DNA of 64,000 bases from Xiphydria camelus. Its lineage: Eukaryota > Arthropoda > Insecta > Hymenoptera > Xiphydriidae. Location: the NCBI GenBank assembly GCA_963678675.1, contig OY783193.1:14206208-14270207 (forward strand). Direction: 5' to 3'. The notes beneath the pieces were generated by a model that made no database searches, was not told the origin of the DNA, and saw only the letters and a program-made list of their open reading frames with translations. Below are positions 13,512 to 25,133 of this stretch, piece by piece. Position 1 is the first letter of the stretch. Every line of letters begins with the position of its first letter. A program made the position numbers and the translations under genes.

Positions 13512-14140
13512 CAAGGTGGCCCATTATAAATGACGCATTTTGATTATTTTGTAACAATATTCCTTTAGGAGAAAATGTTTCAAATTAAAATTCTACAGTC
13601 TTGGGGTAGCCATCTTAATACGCTATCAATTTAATTGCAGGTGGTGCCGCGTTAACGCTTATTTCATTTTGAAAGCTATAGTAGTTGCTACGAACTAAAC
13701 AGGTATAAGGTGTAATGCCTATCTGTTAAACAATTTATGAGATACTACCACTCAAAGTAGGTACGAGAGTTAATTATAGAGTACGCACGCTAGAATTCGG
13801 AGAATATAGTCACACGCAGCGTGGTTGCTTACTCTTGTACTTTAAGCGAAAATATCTCATAAACGATTGAATGGATAAACATTTCACTTTATAACTTTCC
13901 TGTTAATCTCGAGTACTGTATAACCTTTCTAAGAATACAAATATCGATTTCCGTTTTAAATAATTGTCAAGAAATCAAGTTTATATTAAATTAAATTGGT
14001 ACCACACCTATAAATAAATTAGTGACGTATTAAAATGGTCTTCTTGAGACCATAACATTTTTATTTGAAAATTTTTTTTTTATTGTGAAATAGATCTTTT
14101 CAAAGTAATTAAAATGCGTCATTTAAAATGGGTCATTCTG
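13512..14140. mobile_element. TA MITE, GGCCCATTATAAATGACGC ends
   Basis: Inverted ends CAAGGTGGCCCATTATAAAT and (reverse) CAGAATGACCCATTTTAAAT, both followed by GACGCATTTT, are bordered by TA. The 629-bp element has no coding capacity. The preceding stretch 12922-13510 contains a minus-strand frame at 13069-13383 with no recognisable domain. Confidence 0.8.
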
Positions 14141-14681
14141 TATAGACGAATTTTCTTGACAGAAGTCACGCGAAGGATCATATTTCCAATGAATATTAGC
14201 CAGTGTCAGTGTCGTAGCTCTTTCAATTAATGTAATCGCACCTGCAACCTATAGAAATTAAGATGGCCGATATTACTACGAAATAACAGGAAAGCCTATG
14301 TAGCAAACGAGCTACGCCTACCAATATGGAACCCGCTACACCGGGTTGTAAATTTGTTGTATACCTCGTCGTCCTTCGAACTTTGATAAAGTAAGCACGA
14401 GGAACTCCGTCGCGGTCTTCCTAACCGTGCGATATATATAGGAATATAAACGGGGCGCCGTAAACAGGGAGATTCAATTAAAAGATAGTCGGTATCATGG
14501 TTTAAATCGTGTGTCTCTTCCGCGGTTCTCGATTTGGCGAAGGAACACTGGATTAATAATAAAATTACAGTTAGTAGCTAAGAAAATATATGTTTATCGG
14601 AGTGGCGAACCAAATTCCTCAAAAAAAAAAAAAAACTAACCGAGAGACATCAGAATTACATTTTTCAGAATGTTACATTAA

Positions 14682-15749
14682 CCCTCTGCAGTCATACGTT
14701 CATAAAGTTCCACGACGATCACACACGGGTCAAATGAACCCAACCGATTTTTAAATAATATCCATATGGACGACATCTGTCCAATTTAGACCGACAAATT
14801 ATGGAACATTCTTCGAACATTGTAGAATATCGAAGCATCGTTGTTTACGTAAAAAATGAAATGGTGACATACTTTAAAACGATCGTGAATATGTAAATGC
14901 GCAAGGTTGTTATAGACTTGGAAAACCTGGAAGAAACGGGAAAAGTCACGGAATACTTTTAAGGGTGTGAAAAACCTAGAAAAATCAACGAATTTTAATA
15001 AAATCTCTTAAAAAGAACAGCGCGCCATTTATTCGGCTATCGATGTGACATTAATTTTCAATACAATATTCTTAAGGAATATTTAACCAATTTTTTGCGA
15101 CATAGCATACATATGCATACAACTTGTAATGTTTTTGCAATATTTGCATGAATGTAGTTTAAATTTTGTTAACTTATAATTTGTATTTGAGACCTTCTCT
15201 TTTCCGATCCATACATACGGCAAGCATGTTCTACTACACTGTCAGGTTTTGTATAGCTTGTGTTAGGTATACTTGTGCCTTCTTTGAGCTTTGCTTTTTT
15301 ATGTCGTAATACATTTCATACAATTAATACTGCAATCATTTTTCGGAAGTGTTTTTATAAGTCAGTTAAATGATATGAGAAAATGAGATTTTTGCCCCGG
15401 AAAATCTGGAAGTCAGGGAATTTTAAATATAAAAATTTGTGGCACTCTCGCGTGAAAAACGAATTGCTTCACTAAAAGTATCATAACTTCTTTAATTTAA
15501 AAATGTTCTTAATAACTTACGGATGATTCTCGTAAGAAATGGTGCTATGAAGCAATATGTAGTTCTGCAGTGCATGTTTCATAAACGATTTTTATCGAAA
15601 TCCGAAGAAGGTTCTTAGTACGAGTTTTAAGAAAAAGCTACTTATTCCGAGATCTAACGAGGGTCTGGTTATGATTGTAATAAAAGAGAAGTGCAGTCAG
15701 CTTCAAAATTAAAGTCTTGGTCAAGTGGACCCTTGGTGACCACAGAGGG
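14682..15749. mobile_element. Non-autonomous piggyBac-like element (CCCTCTG ends)
   Basis: TTAA at 14678-14681 and 15750-15753 flank inverted ends CCCTCTG..GTCA. A subterminal GGGTCAAATGAACCC palindrome on the left and GGTCAAGTGGACCC on the right recall the subterminal palindromes of the element at 3804-5240. The 1,068-bp interior has no transposase frame. Confidence 0.8.
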
Positions 15750-15753
15750 TTAA

Positions 15754-17091
15754 AATATATTGCTCTGCATTGGTATATTTTTCATAAGAAAATAAAATAT
15801 ATCGATTTATCATATCTGTGAAACTCAATAATTTTTTCAATTAAAGCTCGTGACTTCACATCTATAGATAATATTTTACGTAATTATCTCTCTTTGAATA
15901 CAGAAAAACATTTCCGCTTGCAACAATACGAGATCAAACGACTCCGTAACAAACGAAACGAGAGCGTGGAACAGAGGCAAAGAGAATCGCGAAAAGAAAT
16001 TATAGACATTTGAGAGAATCAATCGCCGCGCATCATCTCTTCCAGGTCCGGCCAAGCTATTCGCTCACAATCAAAAAATTTAGCGAGCTTACTTTACGAC
16101 AATGATAACGCTCAAAGCCCGGCTTATTGTTAGTAGAACCACACCGTTGCATTAACTGCAAATACATTTGGTGCGCCCCCCCCCCCCCCCCCCCCCCAGC
16201 CAGATCCGTTTAACTCGCGTTTCGCGAACTTGGCAGTTGGCGTATCGGTTGGAAACACAGGGCATTGGCGGTTCACCGACAGTTCGATGGCGTTCGCTGT
16301 GTGCGGCACAGGGCGTACCGCAGTGGTGTGACGCAGGAGTCTCCTCGCGTACGCGCGCGTCTCTATTCGTGTATATATATTATACATATAAACACACACG
16401 CGTAAATAATAGGAGGATGGCCGTAACGCGCTGACAGCGAGCGATTTCGAGGGGTAAACGTAATCGTGGCTCGGGGGGGTTGGGGGGGGGGTTACTACGC
16501 GCCTGCAAACGGAGCTTTTGTTGCGCAAGTTTACGGCTGATTGATGAGCGCAACACAATGGACAGAGCCGGAACGATGTTAAAAGCTCGGCCTCTGTTCC
16601 GTAAAACAGTTCGCTTGCCCGATTACTTATACCGTGGCGCATCGCGCAACTTTCATCTCGCGTTGGGTGGAAGGAAAGGAGGAGAGAGGCGAATATTACT
16701 CGCGGACGTTTCTTGGTCATTATTCCCTTCGTCCTTTGGTCGATCGATCGTGTCGGGGGTTGCGAGGGAATAATTACGTACAGCTGTAAAGTGTGGCTGC
16801 GGCGATAATTAGGTTATGCATTATTTAATTACCCGTCCATGTAATGTATAATAAACAAGGTCGGTATACATGCTGCGTATAATATACATAGCGCGATGAA
16901 TGCATGCGGTGAGCGTATAACCGCGTGTCGATATACGCGGTGTATGGAGCGACTGCATAATGCGCCGGAAAATTCTAAAACGGGGTTTCGCTAAATTATA
17001 CGCATTCTAAATAGAAAATGTTAGTAATATCGAATTTGTTGCTTCGGGGGGCAGTTTAATATTGGAATATTTAATCATTGCGCAATACGTA
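15754..17091. other. Intervening DNA with poly-C and poly-G tracts
   Basis: A C tract (16178-16197) and G-rich runs (16474-16490) bracket a CpG-rich segment of about 16130-16780. Long frames on both strands here (196 codons minus, 97 plus) encode low-complexity proline, glycine or arginine-rich shadows and are not annotated as genes. The segment may be a regulatory or promoter-like island. Confidence 0.4.
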
Positions 17092-17982
17092 TAAGGTGAG
17101 GGAGAGGAATAACGCCCGTTGGGTAATAACGCCCACTTTTGAATTTGGTGGTAAAAAACAGAGCGACCTCAACGCTGTGTACTGGCTTTAAGTTGCCGAT
17201 GACCGGTAATTACGAGCCGAAACGTACAACGACTCGCGGCGCAGCGTTTACTTGTTATGAGCAAAATAAAGTTTTAGTGCTAGTGCAGTGAGCAGTTTTA
17301 TTAAATATTGACTCCCAAGTAAGGTGAGCATTTCTCAGAATATGATATTCTCATCCCTGTAATTTTTCATGTAGACTCCATATGATTATAACAAGTTAGC
17401 CTAGTGTTGGATAGCGTGGATATTATATCCGTTTTTTATAACTTCACATTTTGCCTTTTTGTGTTAGTGCGGCTAATAACGCCCACTAAAAATCAACGGT
17501 GGGCATTATTAAACGCATGAAACTAAATCGCGTTTTTTTGTTTCTTTCAGATTAGGTAAGGAAAGAACGGACCCTCTCATTCGAAAAAGTGGTGAGTTCA
17601 GGGACAATACGACTATGGAGTCTGCACTTAAGGCTGTTATTGTATTAGACTGAAAATACTGTTATAAGTTTTTATTTTATCAAAAGTTTTACTAAAACTG
17701 TTTTTATGGTATGTTTTTATGCGAGCGTTATTATACACGTACGTGTGTAATAAGATGGCGTTAATATACACCTGGGTGTGTAACAAGGCCCAGAATTTAT
17801 TTTTTTTTCAAAACGCTGCCCCTTCTCTTGATTATATTTTTAGCAGGAATATTCCTTGTATTTCTCGTCCTCATTAGTCAAATATGCTTGCATTTCACAC
17901 ATTTGTTTTCTATTATCTCTACAGATGCGGAAACTATAACACATCTTCTCTTAGGTGGGCGTTAATCACCTCCCTTACCTTA
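17092..17982. mobile_element. TA MITE with AATAACGCCCAC motifs
   Basis: Ends TAAGGTGAGGGAGAGGAATA and (reverse) TAAGGTAAGGGAGGTGATTA are inverted and bordered by TA. The motif AATAACGCCCAC recurs inside (17130, 17471, and inverted near 17503). No coding frame is seen. Confidence 0.7.
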
Positions 17983-18006
17983 TAGCGATGATAATGATGA
18001 ATAATA

Positions 18007-18274
18007 CACTGAGAAAAATAGTTTGGTCAATTTAACTAAAATCTTGGAAGCCATAATCACACCGTTTGGTCAAATATAAATCCTCCATCTGTGTTTGGTT
18101 AGACTGACCATTTTCTGATTAAAATAACTAGACATGTACCTAATTAGAATAATTAAATATATTGTAAGAATAACTAAATATTTGTTTCAACTCTTGCTAG
18201 TATTTTGGCTGGTATAACAAAACTCGTTTAAGGAAATGCATTTTGTCTTTTTAACCAAATTTTTTTTCTCAATG
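18007..18274. mobile_element. CACTGAGAAAA MITE, 268 bp
   Basis: TA borders enclose ends CACTGAGAAAAATAGTTTGG and (reverse) CATTGAGAAAAAAAATTTGG. Inside are repeated TTAACTAAAAT and ACCAAA motifs. Relatives: 61912-62130, the split copy at 49538-50205 and a partial copy near 55855-55980. Confidence 0.85.
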
Positions 18275-18276
18275 TA

Positions 18277-20555
18277 ACTCGAAAGGTCTCCACATTAACG
18301 ACCACTTTAGTATACCTACACTGTAAACAAAATTTGTATTTTTAATATACTTTTACATAAAGCCTTTTTTCAATACGTGCTTATGAATATTAATATACTC
18401 TGTAATTATGAAAATTAATATATATTTCCTTGTGAAACTTCTCTTATAAATGTCATAACGGAATATATTAATTTTGGTGATTACGTATTGGATAAGAGAT
18501 TACATACAATTGTATCAATTTTAATACAAACTTGCAGTTTATATTCTGGAAACAATACGATGTCGTAATTTTCTAGAGTTGCTACTTTTTGCGACAGCTT
18601 GACATAATTGATGCACGAGCAATTTCATCGGTGACATTAAGACTTTTATGTAAGAATGCAGCGAACAACAATAAACTTGAACCTACGATTTAACGATAAT
18701 ATGGAACTTTGTCATTTAACGAGCGGTAAATGGCGTTTCCGATTGGTGCATTTTACATTGAATTTTACGATTACATTTCTTTCTTCTTTTCCGAAAGCCG
18801 TTAATAGCGGGTGCGGTTTACGAGCAATTTAATTGCACTGCGAAGCTCGAAAATACGATTAGTCTCGGGGTAAGGGTCGCTGGATAAGTTCTCTTTGAAG
18901 AACTTTCGAAGTATAAGTTTGCGGAGAAAAACTGGTAAAGGATATGTACAACTGATATATATTCTTTATTTAATTTCCCATATTATGACAAGCTTTGACG
19001 ATTTAAGTGCGTAAATTTGATAAATTATTTAGCAGATTATCGAAATTCAATATCATATTCACGCAAATATTACGACGTAACATTGTTTAACATATACGGC
19101 AAGAAAAAATATGACTGAATTTAATATGCGTTTATTTGATTATAAACTTACCGAATAAAAGTATTTTATATCTGAAATATTTGAGTATTAATTGGAATGA
19201 TAAAATATATACATCGTTTAAAGTCCAGCATTTACCCAAACTTTATTTATTTCAGGCAATATATATACATACGGGATGATAATTTGTTTCTTCTTATTAT
19301 TCCATTACTTAAAAATACCTTTAAGTCCGAATTGCTTTTTGCGAAGATACAATCTACGACGTGTAAATGTGTAAAGTATAGGAGTAAATGAAAAAAGCAA
19401 TTGTAAAATTAAACGCGAATCGCACGGGTAAAGTGTAAAAACTAAAGACTGACGAGGGAGAAAATTAGTCTCGCTAACAAAGCCGATAATCTTAAGGGTA
19501 GTCGGTAAATTCATCTCGAGGACATTATCAACCAGATTAGACCCTCGGCAACCCACATAAATTATAGGGTTAAGTGACTGGTGAGATAAAAATGAAAATA
19601 GGGCGCGGAGAGCCGAAAGGGAATTACGAAGCGCTGAATGTCTCGCGTAAAGAACTTTACGCCGTTCAAATTCGACGATCCGCATAATTGAGGATAACAA
19701 AAATTGAAGTTAATTGAGAATAAGCATATACCGCGTATTATTTGGTATTTTGTAAATCGAGAAAAATTAAAGAGCAATATGAAAAGAACTCTTTCTACAA
19801 GACTATAATTTTTGTTTAGTATCTATATACGGAATGAAATCTTTTGGATTTATTTTTAATTATCTATATTATATATAAATCTTGAACACATGGCGATCTT
19901 AATTGATTGCAAATTTTTTTGGAGAGTATTTGACGTAGCAATTTTTTTTGGCACTGAATGAACATGCCGCCTTTTCTTATAGAGATTTTTATTACCTGTA
20001 ACTCTTCCTAATCTGTCCTCACATGTATAATATTCGAATGCATCTCGTTATTTTACTTCGTTTCCACAAATCCCATTTCTCTCAGCCTCCGAGAAGCATA
20101 ACGCGATGTTAACGAGGGTCAACGAAATTGTTTAAGTGATCTGCGCAGGTCGCGAGATACACTACAGTTGTTCTAACTCGAAATCCTTCCAAGCCGAGAG
20201 GCCAAACAAGGCGTGACCATTGCAGCAGTACTCACTCCGGCTGCTGCACTACAACGAGTCAGAAAGGCGAGCACCAAAACCTGATTTCTCTTTCATTACT
20301 ATACTTTGCCCATCAGCAACGAGAGAAGGGAAAAGAAAAGGAGAAACGAACGATCTGGCAGAGAGCAAAGTGGAGTCGAAAATACTGGAAAGAATCGACG
20401 AGAGAGAGAGAGAGGGCGATGACGAAATAGAAGCTGCGCTGCGCGATAAACCCTCCTCGACTTTCCCTAGATAGGGTTATCGAGCACCGAAAGGGATGCG
20501 AACGAACGAATGAGATAGAAGGTAAGCTGAGGGAATTCTCATCGATATGTGCCTA
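18277..20555. other. Mostly anonymous AT-rich DNA
   Basis: 18310-18570 contains loosely inverted AATTTGTATTTTTAATA motifs, possibly an old MITE. 19865-19995 is a solo fragment of the palindrome module found at 26356-27583 (shared CTTGAACA..ATGGCGATCTTAATTG and CACTGAATGAACATGCCGCC). Frames at 19305-19777 and 20220-20474 are not recognised. A short GA-rich stretch lies at 20398-20415. Confidence 0.5.
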
Positions 20556-20970
20556 CACTCAGAGAAATATCTGGTTGAAAGAACCATAATTTAACCAGAA
20601 ATCATGGTCGATTTTGGCGCCTATCATAATTCCATAGTTCTATTATTTTGACCTGTGAGATTCTGGTTACAGTAATAAGAGATCAGGATTCCTGCAACCA
20701 GGTCAACTTGCAGTATGGTCAATTGATGTCCCCACAACCTCTTTTTATATAGTTGATTCTACCACGCAGTAATATTATTGATCTACTTTTGCAGTTAATT
20801 CAATCATGGTGCACGGCTATCATAAACTACAATCTCGTTGTTACTATAACCACGCAACAAAAGTTATTTTGACTGCATTCATGATCTGTCAAACTATAAA
20901 TATGGTGCCAGTAACCAGGAAAAGTCAACCGTGCGGTTATGGTTGACTTTACTACCCACTTTTCTCTCAG
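20556..20970. mobile_element. TA MITE, CTCAGAGAAA ends, 415 bp
   Basis: TA borders enclose CACTCAGAGAAATATCTGG and, reversed, CTGAGAGAAAAGTGGGTAG. The interior repeats GGTTGA/CAACCA motifs. No coding frame. Confidence 0.65.
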
Positions 20971-20991
20971 TAACTAAAACGCAAAGCCATA

Positions 20992-21634
20992 TAGGGTCAC
21001 CCATGCCAAATCTATCATCTTTTGTTTAAACAATTTTAATTGGTTAACAATATGGAAATTGAAGGAATCTTTACGTAATATGTAGTTATGCAAGTAAGAG
21101 TATGGCCCTAGGTAGTGAAGAGTATACAGGAGATGAGTAGCTGCACGCGAGAACTACCAGCAACAAAATTGTCGAAGTAAAATTTTACGCTACTATTAAA
21201 ATAATAACAAATTTATTTATAATGTGACCGTATTTCTTATTCGATAACCGGAAAGAACTTGGGTTTGGCTACATTCTCAGTTTTTCCATATCTTTCAAAA
21301 ATGGCGAGATACGAAAAAATGGATTTAAAAAACCATTTGCTTAAGAAAAGTATGAACTGTCAATTTTTATAAATTTTTATTTATTGTATAAAATAAAGCG
21401 TATCCGCGCGAGTGTGCCAAATTCCACTAAGCTGCGATTTCTTTTTTTGATGCTATAATTTTTTGTAACAAATTAATTCCAAAACTTTTGTTCCAGCTTT
21501 TATATTTTTTAAAATTGTTGAAAATTATTTGGCATATATATTTGCAATGCAATTGACAGCAACATATTCAAATTAAAAAAAAAATTCAAAATTTTTTCCA
21601 AAATAGGTGACAGATTTGGCATGGAATGGCCCTG
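20992..21634. mobile_element. TA MITE, ATGCCAAATCT ends, 643 bp
   Basis: Ends TAGGGTCACCCATGCCAAAT and (reverse) CAGGGCCATTCCATGCCAAA are inverted and bordered by TA. The interior is AT-rich without frames. Confidence 0.75.
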
Positions 21635-21847
21635 TAGGTATTTGACATTTTGGTACTTTTTGTCTTTTTGTATAGCATAGCATGTGAGACGACCCTCATT
21701 TTGCGTCCTTCAAGTTTTTAAAGAGATAATTCGAAGTGCATTTCTAATTATTTATTATACAATATTTCTACGTATCATTTCTGAAATAAAAATAGAAATA
21801 TTACCAACTGATTTCTATCACAGAGCTACATTTCAGAGTTAAAGAAT

Positions 21848-22005
21848 AGTATCTTATGTCATAAGGCGGTAATCCGAGGCTTTTTCAAACTGTGTTCAAG
21901 TCGTAGCATGAGGTATGGTGGGGGGATGGGGCTCGCGTTCATTCCCCCACCATACCTCGTTCTACGACATGAACATAGTTTGAAAAATCCGAGGATTAAA
22001 GCCGA
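21848..22005. repeat. Hairpin module K, copy 1
   Basis: Begins AGTATCTTATGTCATAAGGC; inner arms ATCCGAGG, TCGTAGCATGAGGTATGGTG and their inverted partners form a strong hairpin. The second copy is 54397-54584, whose right end ATGACATATACT mirrors the start. In this copy the right end is replaced by module D. Confidence 0.8.
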
Positions 22006-22461
22006 ATCAAGAGACACGGTAGTGTCTCGCGGCATGTTCATTCACGCCAGAGCGCTCTCGCCGCGAGCACCCGTGTATCTTTACAGGAAAGATGTCTGCC
22101 CCCTTCACCCCTCAATTTTTACATCGAATTTTCTCAGTAAATACACGGTTATAACCAAAACTATGCTTAGTTACGCCATATAAATCGTCTATTCTCTATT
22201 GATAGAGACCAGAATAAATGTTGTAAGTTATATATTAACAAAGATTTTTCCTTAGCAACGCGAAACCACGCCCCTTGCCCCGAAAAGTCGAGGATTTCCT
22301 TTCTCGGCTGCGATATATATATGTCAAAATGTCACAATTTTTTCGGCTATCTTCGGGGATAGTCGGTCATGGTCGGAATGTGTACTCAGATGCGACTACA
22401 CGTATACGCCATCAAATGTATGTGAAAGTGTGTGAGAGAACATATTCCTTGAATGTATATA
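22006..22461 (+). repeat. Module D, copy 1
   Basis: Starts ATCAAGAGACACGGTAGTGT (itself a hairpin), then CGGCATGTTCATTCA, GATGTCTGCCCCCTTCACCC and AGCAACGCGAAACCACGCCC. Other copies: 41135-41600 on the same strand, and 30669-31067 inverted. Confidence 0.9.
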
Positions 22462-22607
22462 GGGGCCTATTTCATTGCCGCGACCGTCGCGCGAAATCCC
22501 GTGAGTGCGAGTGAGCACGGTATACGAGTGAGTAGTGGCGACTGTATATCATACTCACTCGCACTCACGGGATTTCGCGCGACGGTCGCGGCAATGAAAT
22601 AGGCCCC
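22462..22607. mobile_element. Perfect hairpin MITE, GGGGCC ends
   Basis: Arms of 53 bases starting GGGGCCTATTTCATTGCCGC are perfectly inverted around a 40-base spacer. The homologous copy at about 41600 lacks this block (GAATGTTTAGTCG continues directly), so the insertion is polymorphic between repeats and therefore young. The GGGGCC end suggests a hAT-like source, but no clean 8-bp duplication is visible. Confidence 0.85.
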
Positions 22608-23015
22608 TTTTTTAGTCATGGTTTTCAAAGTTAATCAATAAATTTCCATTCGCGAAACGATTTCCCTCGCGTTCATTTCGATCCTCGGACGCGCTTGTTT
22701 ATAAAAAGTAAAAATTCAGTGTAATCGGAGTAATGAAGGAAGTAGACGTTTCAGTCCGAAAAGCATCTGTCATCTCAATAGTGGTGAATGTGACAGACGC
22801 TCGGTAGTTTAATAATCACTTGCATTTTTTGTCGAATAATCGCGATAGTGAACGCATGCAGTGCTTCCCTAGTTACTTGTGCATAAAGAGCAGGAAAGGA
22901 GACGGCAGTATCACAGAAGAATTGCATCAGATAAGTTACTTTCTATATAACCGTTTTAACCTCACTTTCGATGAAAGAACAATTATCTTTGTGATAATTT
23001 TATTTTTTGTTTCAG
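22608..23015 (+). repeat. Module E, copy 1
   Basis: Shares CATTCGCGAAACGATTTCCC, AATTCAGTGTAATCGGAGTA, GAGCAGGAAAGGAGAC and CATCAGATAAGTTACTT with 41612-41980. The plus frame around 22850 reads KSRKGDGSITEE here and KSRKGDICISEE in the other copy. That weak amino-acid conservation hints at an exon, but the following ATAAGT is not a GT donor. Confidence 0.75.
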
Positions 23016-23099
23016 CCTCACGCGAGCACGGGACAGAATCGATGGTTTTTCTCAGTCAATTCATCAGGAGATGCAATGGAACTGGATCACAATAATCAA
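23016..23099 (+). pseudogene. Exon-like segment, ELDHNN type
   Basis: A polypyrimidine tract and AG (TTTTTTGTTTCAG) precede an 84-base frame of 28 codons that ends NSSGDAMELDHNNQ and is followed by GTAATT. The tail is conserved as GDTIELDYNNE in the minus-strand frame near 42550 and as RDIIELDYNNG at 24380-24415, each followed by GTAA(T/C)T. Conservation of frame and donor across divergent copies suggests a real ancestral exon. The gene is not recognised. The acceptor is also preserved at about 41981 in copy 2, where the downstream exon has diverged. Confidence 0.5.
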
Positions 23100-23680
23100 G
23101 TAATTACTTTATCATTATTTTTCTCTTTCGATATATTTCCTCTTTCGTATCACAAGTTCCAATTTATACACCGACCTGCTAAACCTGAAGTGTACATGTA
23201 CCTCGCTTCTATTTCATCTCTTCTTCGTCTCCGGTGTAACGACGGTCAATGAGGAGTCAGTGATACCGATTAGGCAGATAAGTGCTGAATAAGGCCGTAA
23301 AAGTGTTTATATTAAAATAAATACGGCTTTATATGGTTTAAGATGAAAACAATACAATATGTATTCGAGCTGTATAGAACCGTATTCATTTTCAATACGG
23401 AAACTTCTACAAACTTATCCCACTCTTACCTACCAATCTGCCAATGCACGCCTCTACAAGGAATGAAGAAAAGGCTAAAGTAAATCAAACCATCGTTACA
23501 CCAGAGGCGAAGAAGAGATGAAATAGAAGTGAGGTACATGTATACTTCACGTTTGACAGGTCGGTATATAAATTGAAACATGCGATAGTAATATAATACG
23601 AAAGAGGAGGTCACGTTTGACAGGTCGGTATATAAATTGAAACATGTGCGATAGTAGCATAATACGAAAGAGGAGATATA
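23075..23680. repeat. Module B in everted arrangement
   Basis: 23130-23250 holds the arm with ACCGACCTG and TTCATCTCTTCTTCGTCTCC; 23490-23610 holds its inverted partner. The order of arms is the reverse of the canonical B palindrome at 24089-24574. About 57 bases (CACGTTTGACAGGTCGGTAT...) are duplicated in tandem at 23550-23670. The ~240-bp spacer includes an A/T-rich inverted pair near 23296-23400. Confidence 0.75.
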
Positions 23681-24088
23681 TCATTTTTAATAATTCTGTC
23701 ATTATTAGAATTGGTTAACTCAGGTTGATATAGTTTATTAACTTCTACGTCGAGTAAGTTTGGTATATTTTAAATAGTGAAATGCTGCATATGATTATAT
23801 TATTTACAATTTGTTACAGATCCTATGCGAACCCGAGGGGGTTTTTTTGAAACGAGGGATCATCCACTTGTTCCAAGACAGTTCATTCGGCGAGCTGGAT
23901 CTGCTGTCTCGAGTGCATGGACGTACGTAACTTTAAATAGATTAACATTTTAACCTTCCGATATCCTCCGAACCGTATTCTTCTGGGACTTCCTAAAATA
24001 ATTAAAAAAACCCCGTATATAATTCAGCCCGAACAAGTAAAATCTTATCGAGCTGTAACTTATCGAGATCTTTCAACGTAGTGATCCA

Positions 24089-24574
24089 TCGTTACACCAG
24101 AGACGAAGAAAAGATGGAATAGAAGTGAGGTACATGTACACTTCACGTTTGACAGGTCGGTATATAAATTGGAACGTGTGATAGTATTATACGAAAGTTA
24201 TACGAAAAAGGAAATATATCGATAAAGAAAAAATAGTAATAAAGTAATTACTCCATTATTGTAATCCAATTCCATTGTATCCCTTACTTTTCTGCCACGA
24301 CTTTGATTGTTGATAGTGAAGAAAAATCAAATTTATTGGTTGATCCATCCACTATCAACAATCAAAGTCATGGCAGAAAAATAAGGGATATAATAGAATT
24401 GGATTACAATAATGGAGTAACTACTTTATTATTATTTTTTCATTCTCGATATACATATTTCCTCTTTCGTATTATACTATCACAAGTTCCAATTTATATA
24501 CCGACCTGTCAAACGTGAAGTGTATATATACCTCACTTCTATTTCATTTCTTCTTCGCCTCTGGTGTAACGATG
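24089..24574. repeat. Module B palindrome, copy 1
   Basis: Arms of about 230 bases surround a ~30-base loop at 24325-24352. Arm motifs include CCATCGTTACACCAGAG, CACGTTTGACAGGTCGG and CAATCAAAGTC. The right arm carries the exon-like tail IIELDYNNG followed by GTAACT at 24416. Copy 2 is 42785-43157. Confidence 0.9.
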
Positions 24575-25133
24575 GAAATTACAAAATATCATCATTTACA
24601 TCCCATAAAGCACGTTTTTGCAAGTAACTTTTCTGTTTCCTACGATATTCGTGAACACTACCGTATGTTGGAAATATATATTTCTCAATAAATTCGCGAA
24701 TGTTGCAAAACATCATAGAAACATTTTGGAATCATTACGTCGAAAGATCTCCTTGATGAGGTACAGTTCGATAAGATTGTACTTGTTAGGGCTGAATTAT
24801 ATGAGGTTTTTATAATTATTTTAGGAAGTCCCAGAAGAATACAGGTACAGCAAAATATCGATGCTGTGCTGGAAATGTATGTACGAGTAAGGGCGAAATT
24901 TCAATGGTGCATGCGAAAGGATTTCTTAAAATTATTCCAACATCTCGAGTTAATATATGTAACAGCATATCTTTGCATGAGATGAAATAATTCGTCACCG
25001 TCATTGGAAGAGTAAACAGTACGTTCGATGGCAAATTCCAATTTTTGATTAGTCGGGAGTGGTTGGGTCGGTCCTCTAGTCATTAGAATTGGTTTTGGAA
25101 GAGTGCGCTGCGGTCTTACGAGCCGAGCGAGAA
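24575..25133 (+). repeat. F blocks between B and C
   Basis: 24875-25010 (F1: GTGCATGCGAAAGGATTTCT) matches 45518-45660. 25030-25133 (F2: GAGTGCGCTGCGGTCTTACG) matches 43240-43354 and both arms of the foldback at 59602-60002. 24575-24830 shows nothing recognisable. Confidence 0.7.

Noticed and set aside
16130..16720. 196-codon minus-strand ORF as a gene
   Set aside because: It reads through poly-C/poly-G tracts, has low-complexity Pro/Gly/Arg content and overlaps open frames on the other strand; no domain.
22850..22935. GT donor after the KSRKGD segment of module E
   Set aside because: The junction is CAG-ATAAGT in both copies; there is no GT and it does not match the U12 AT-AC consensus.
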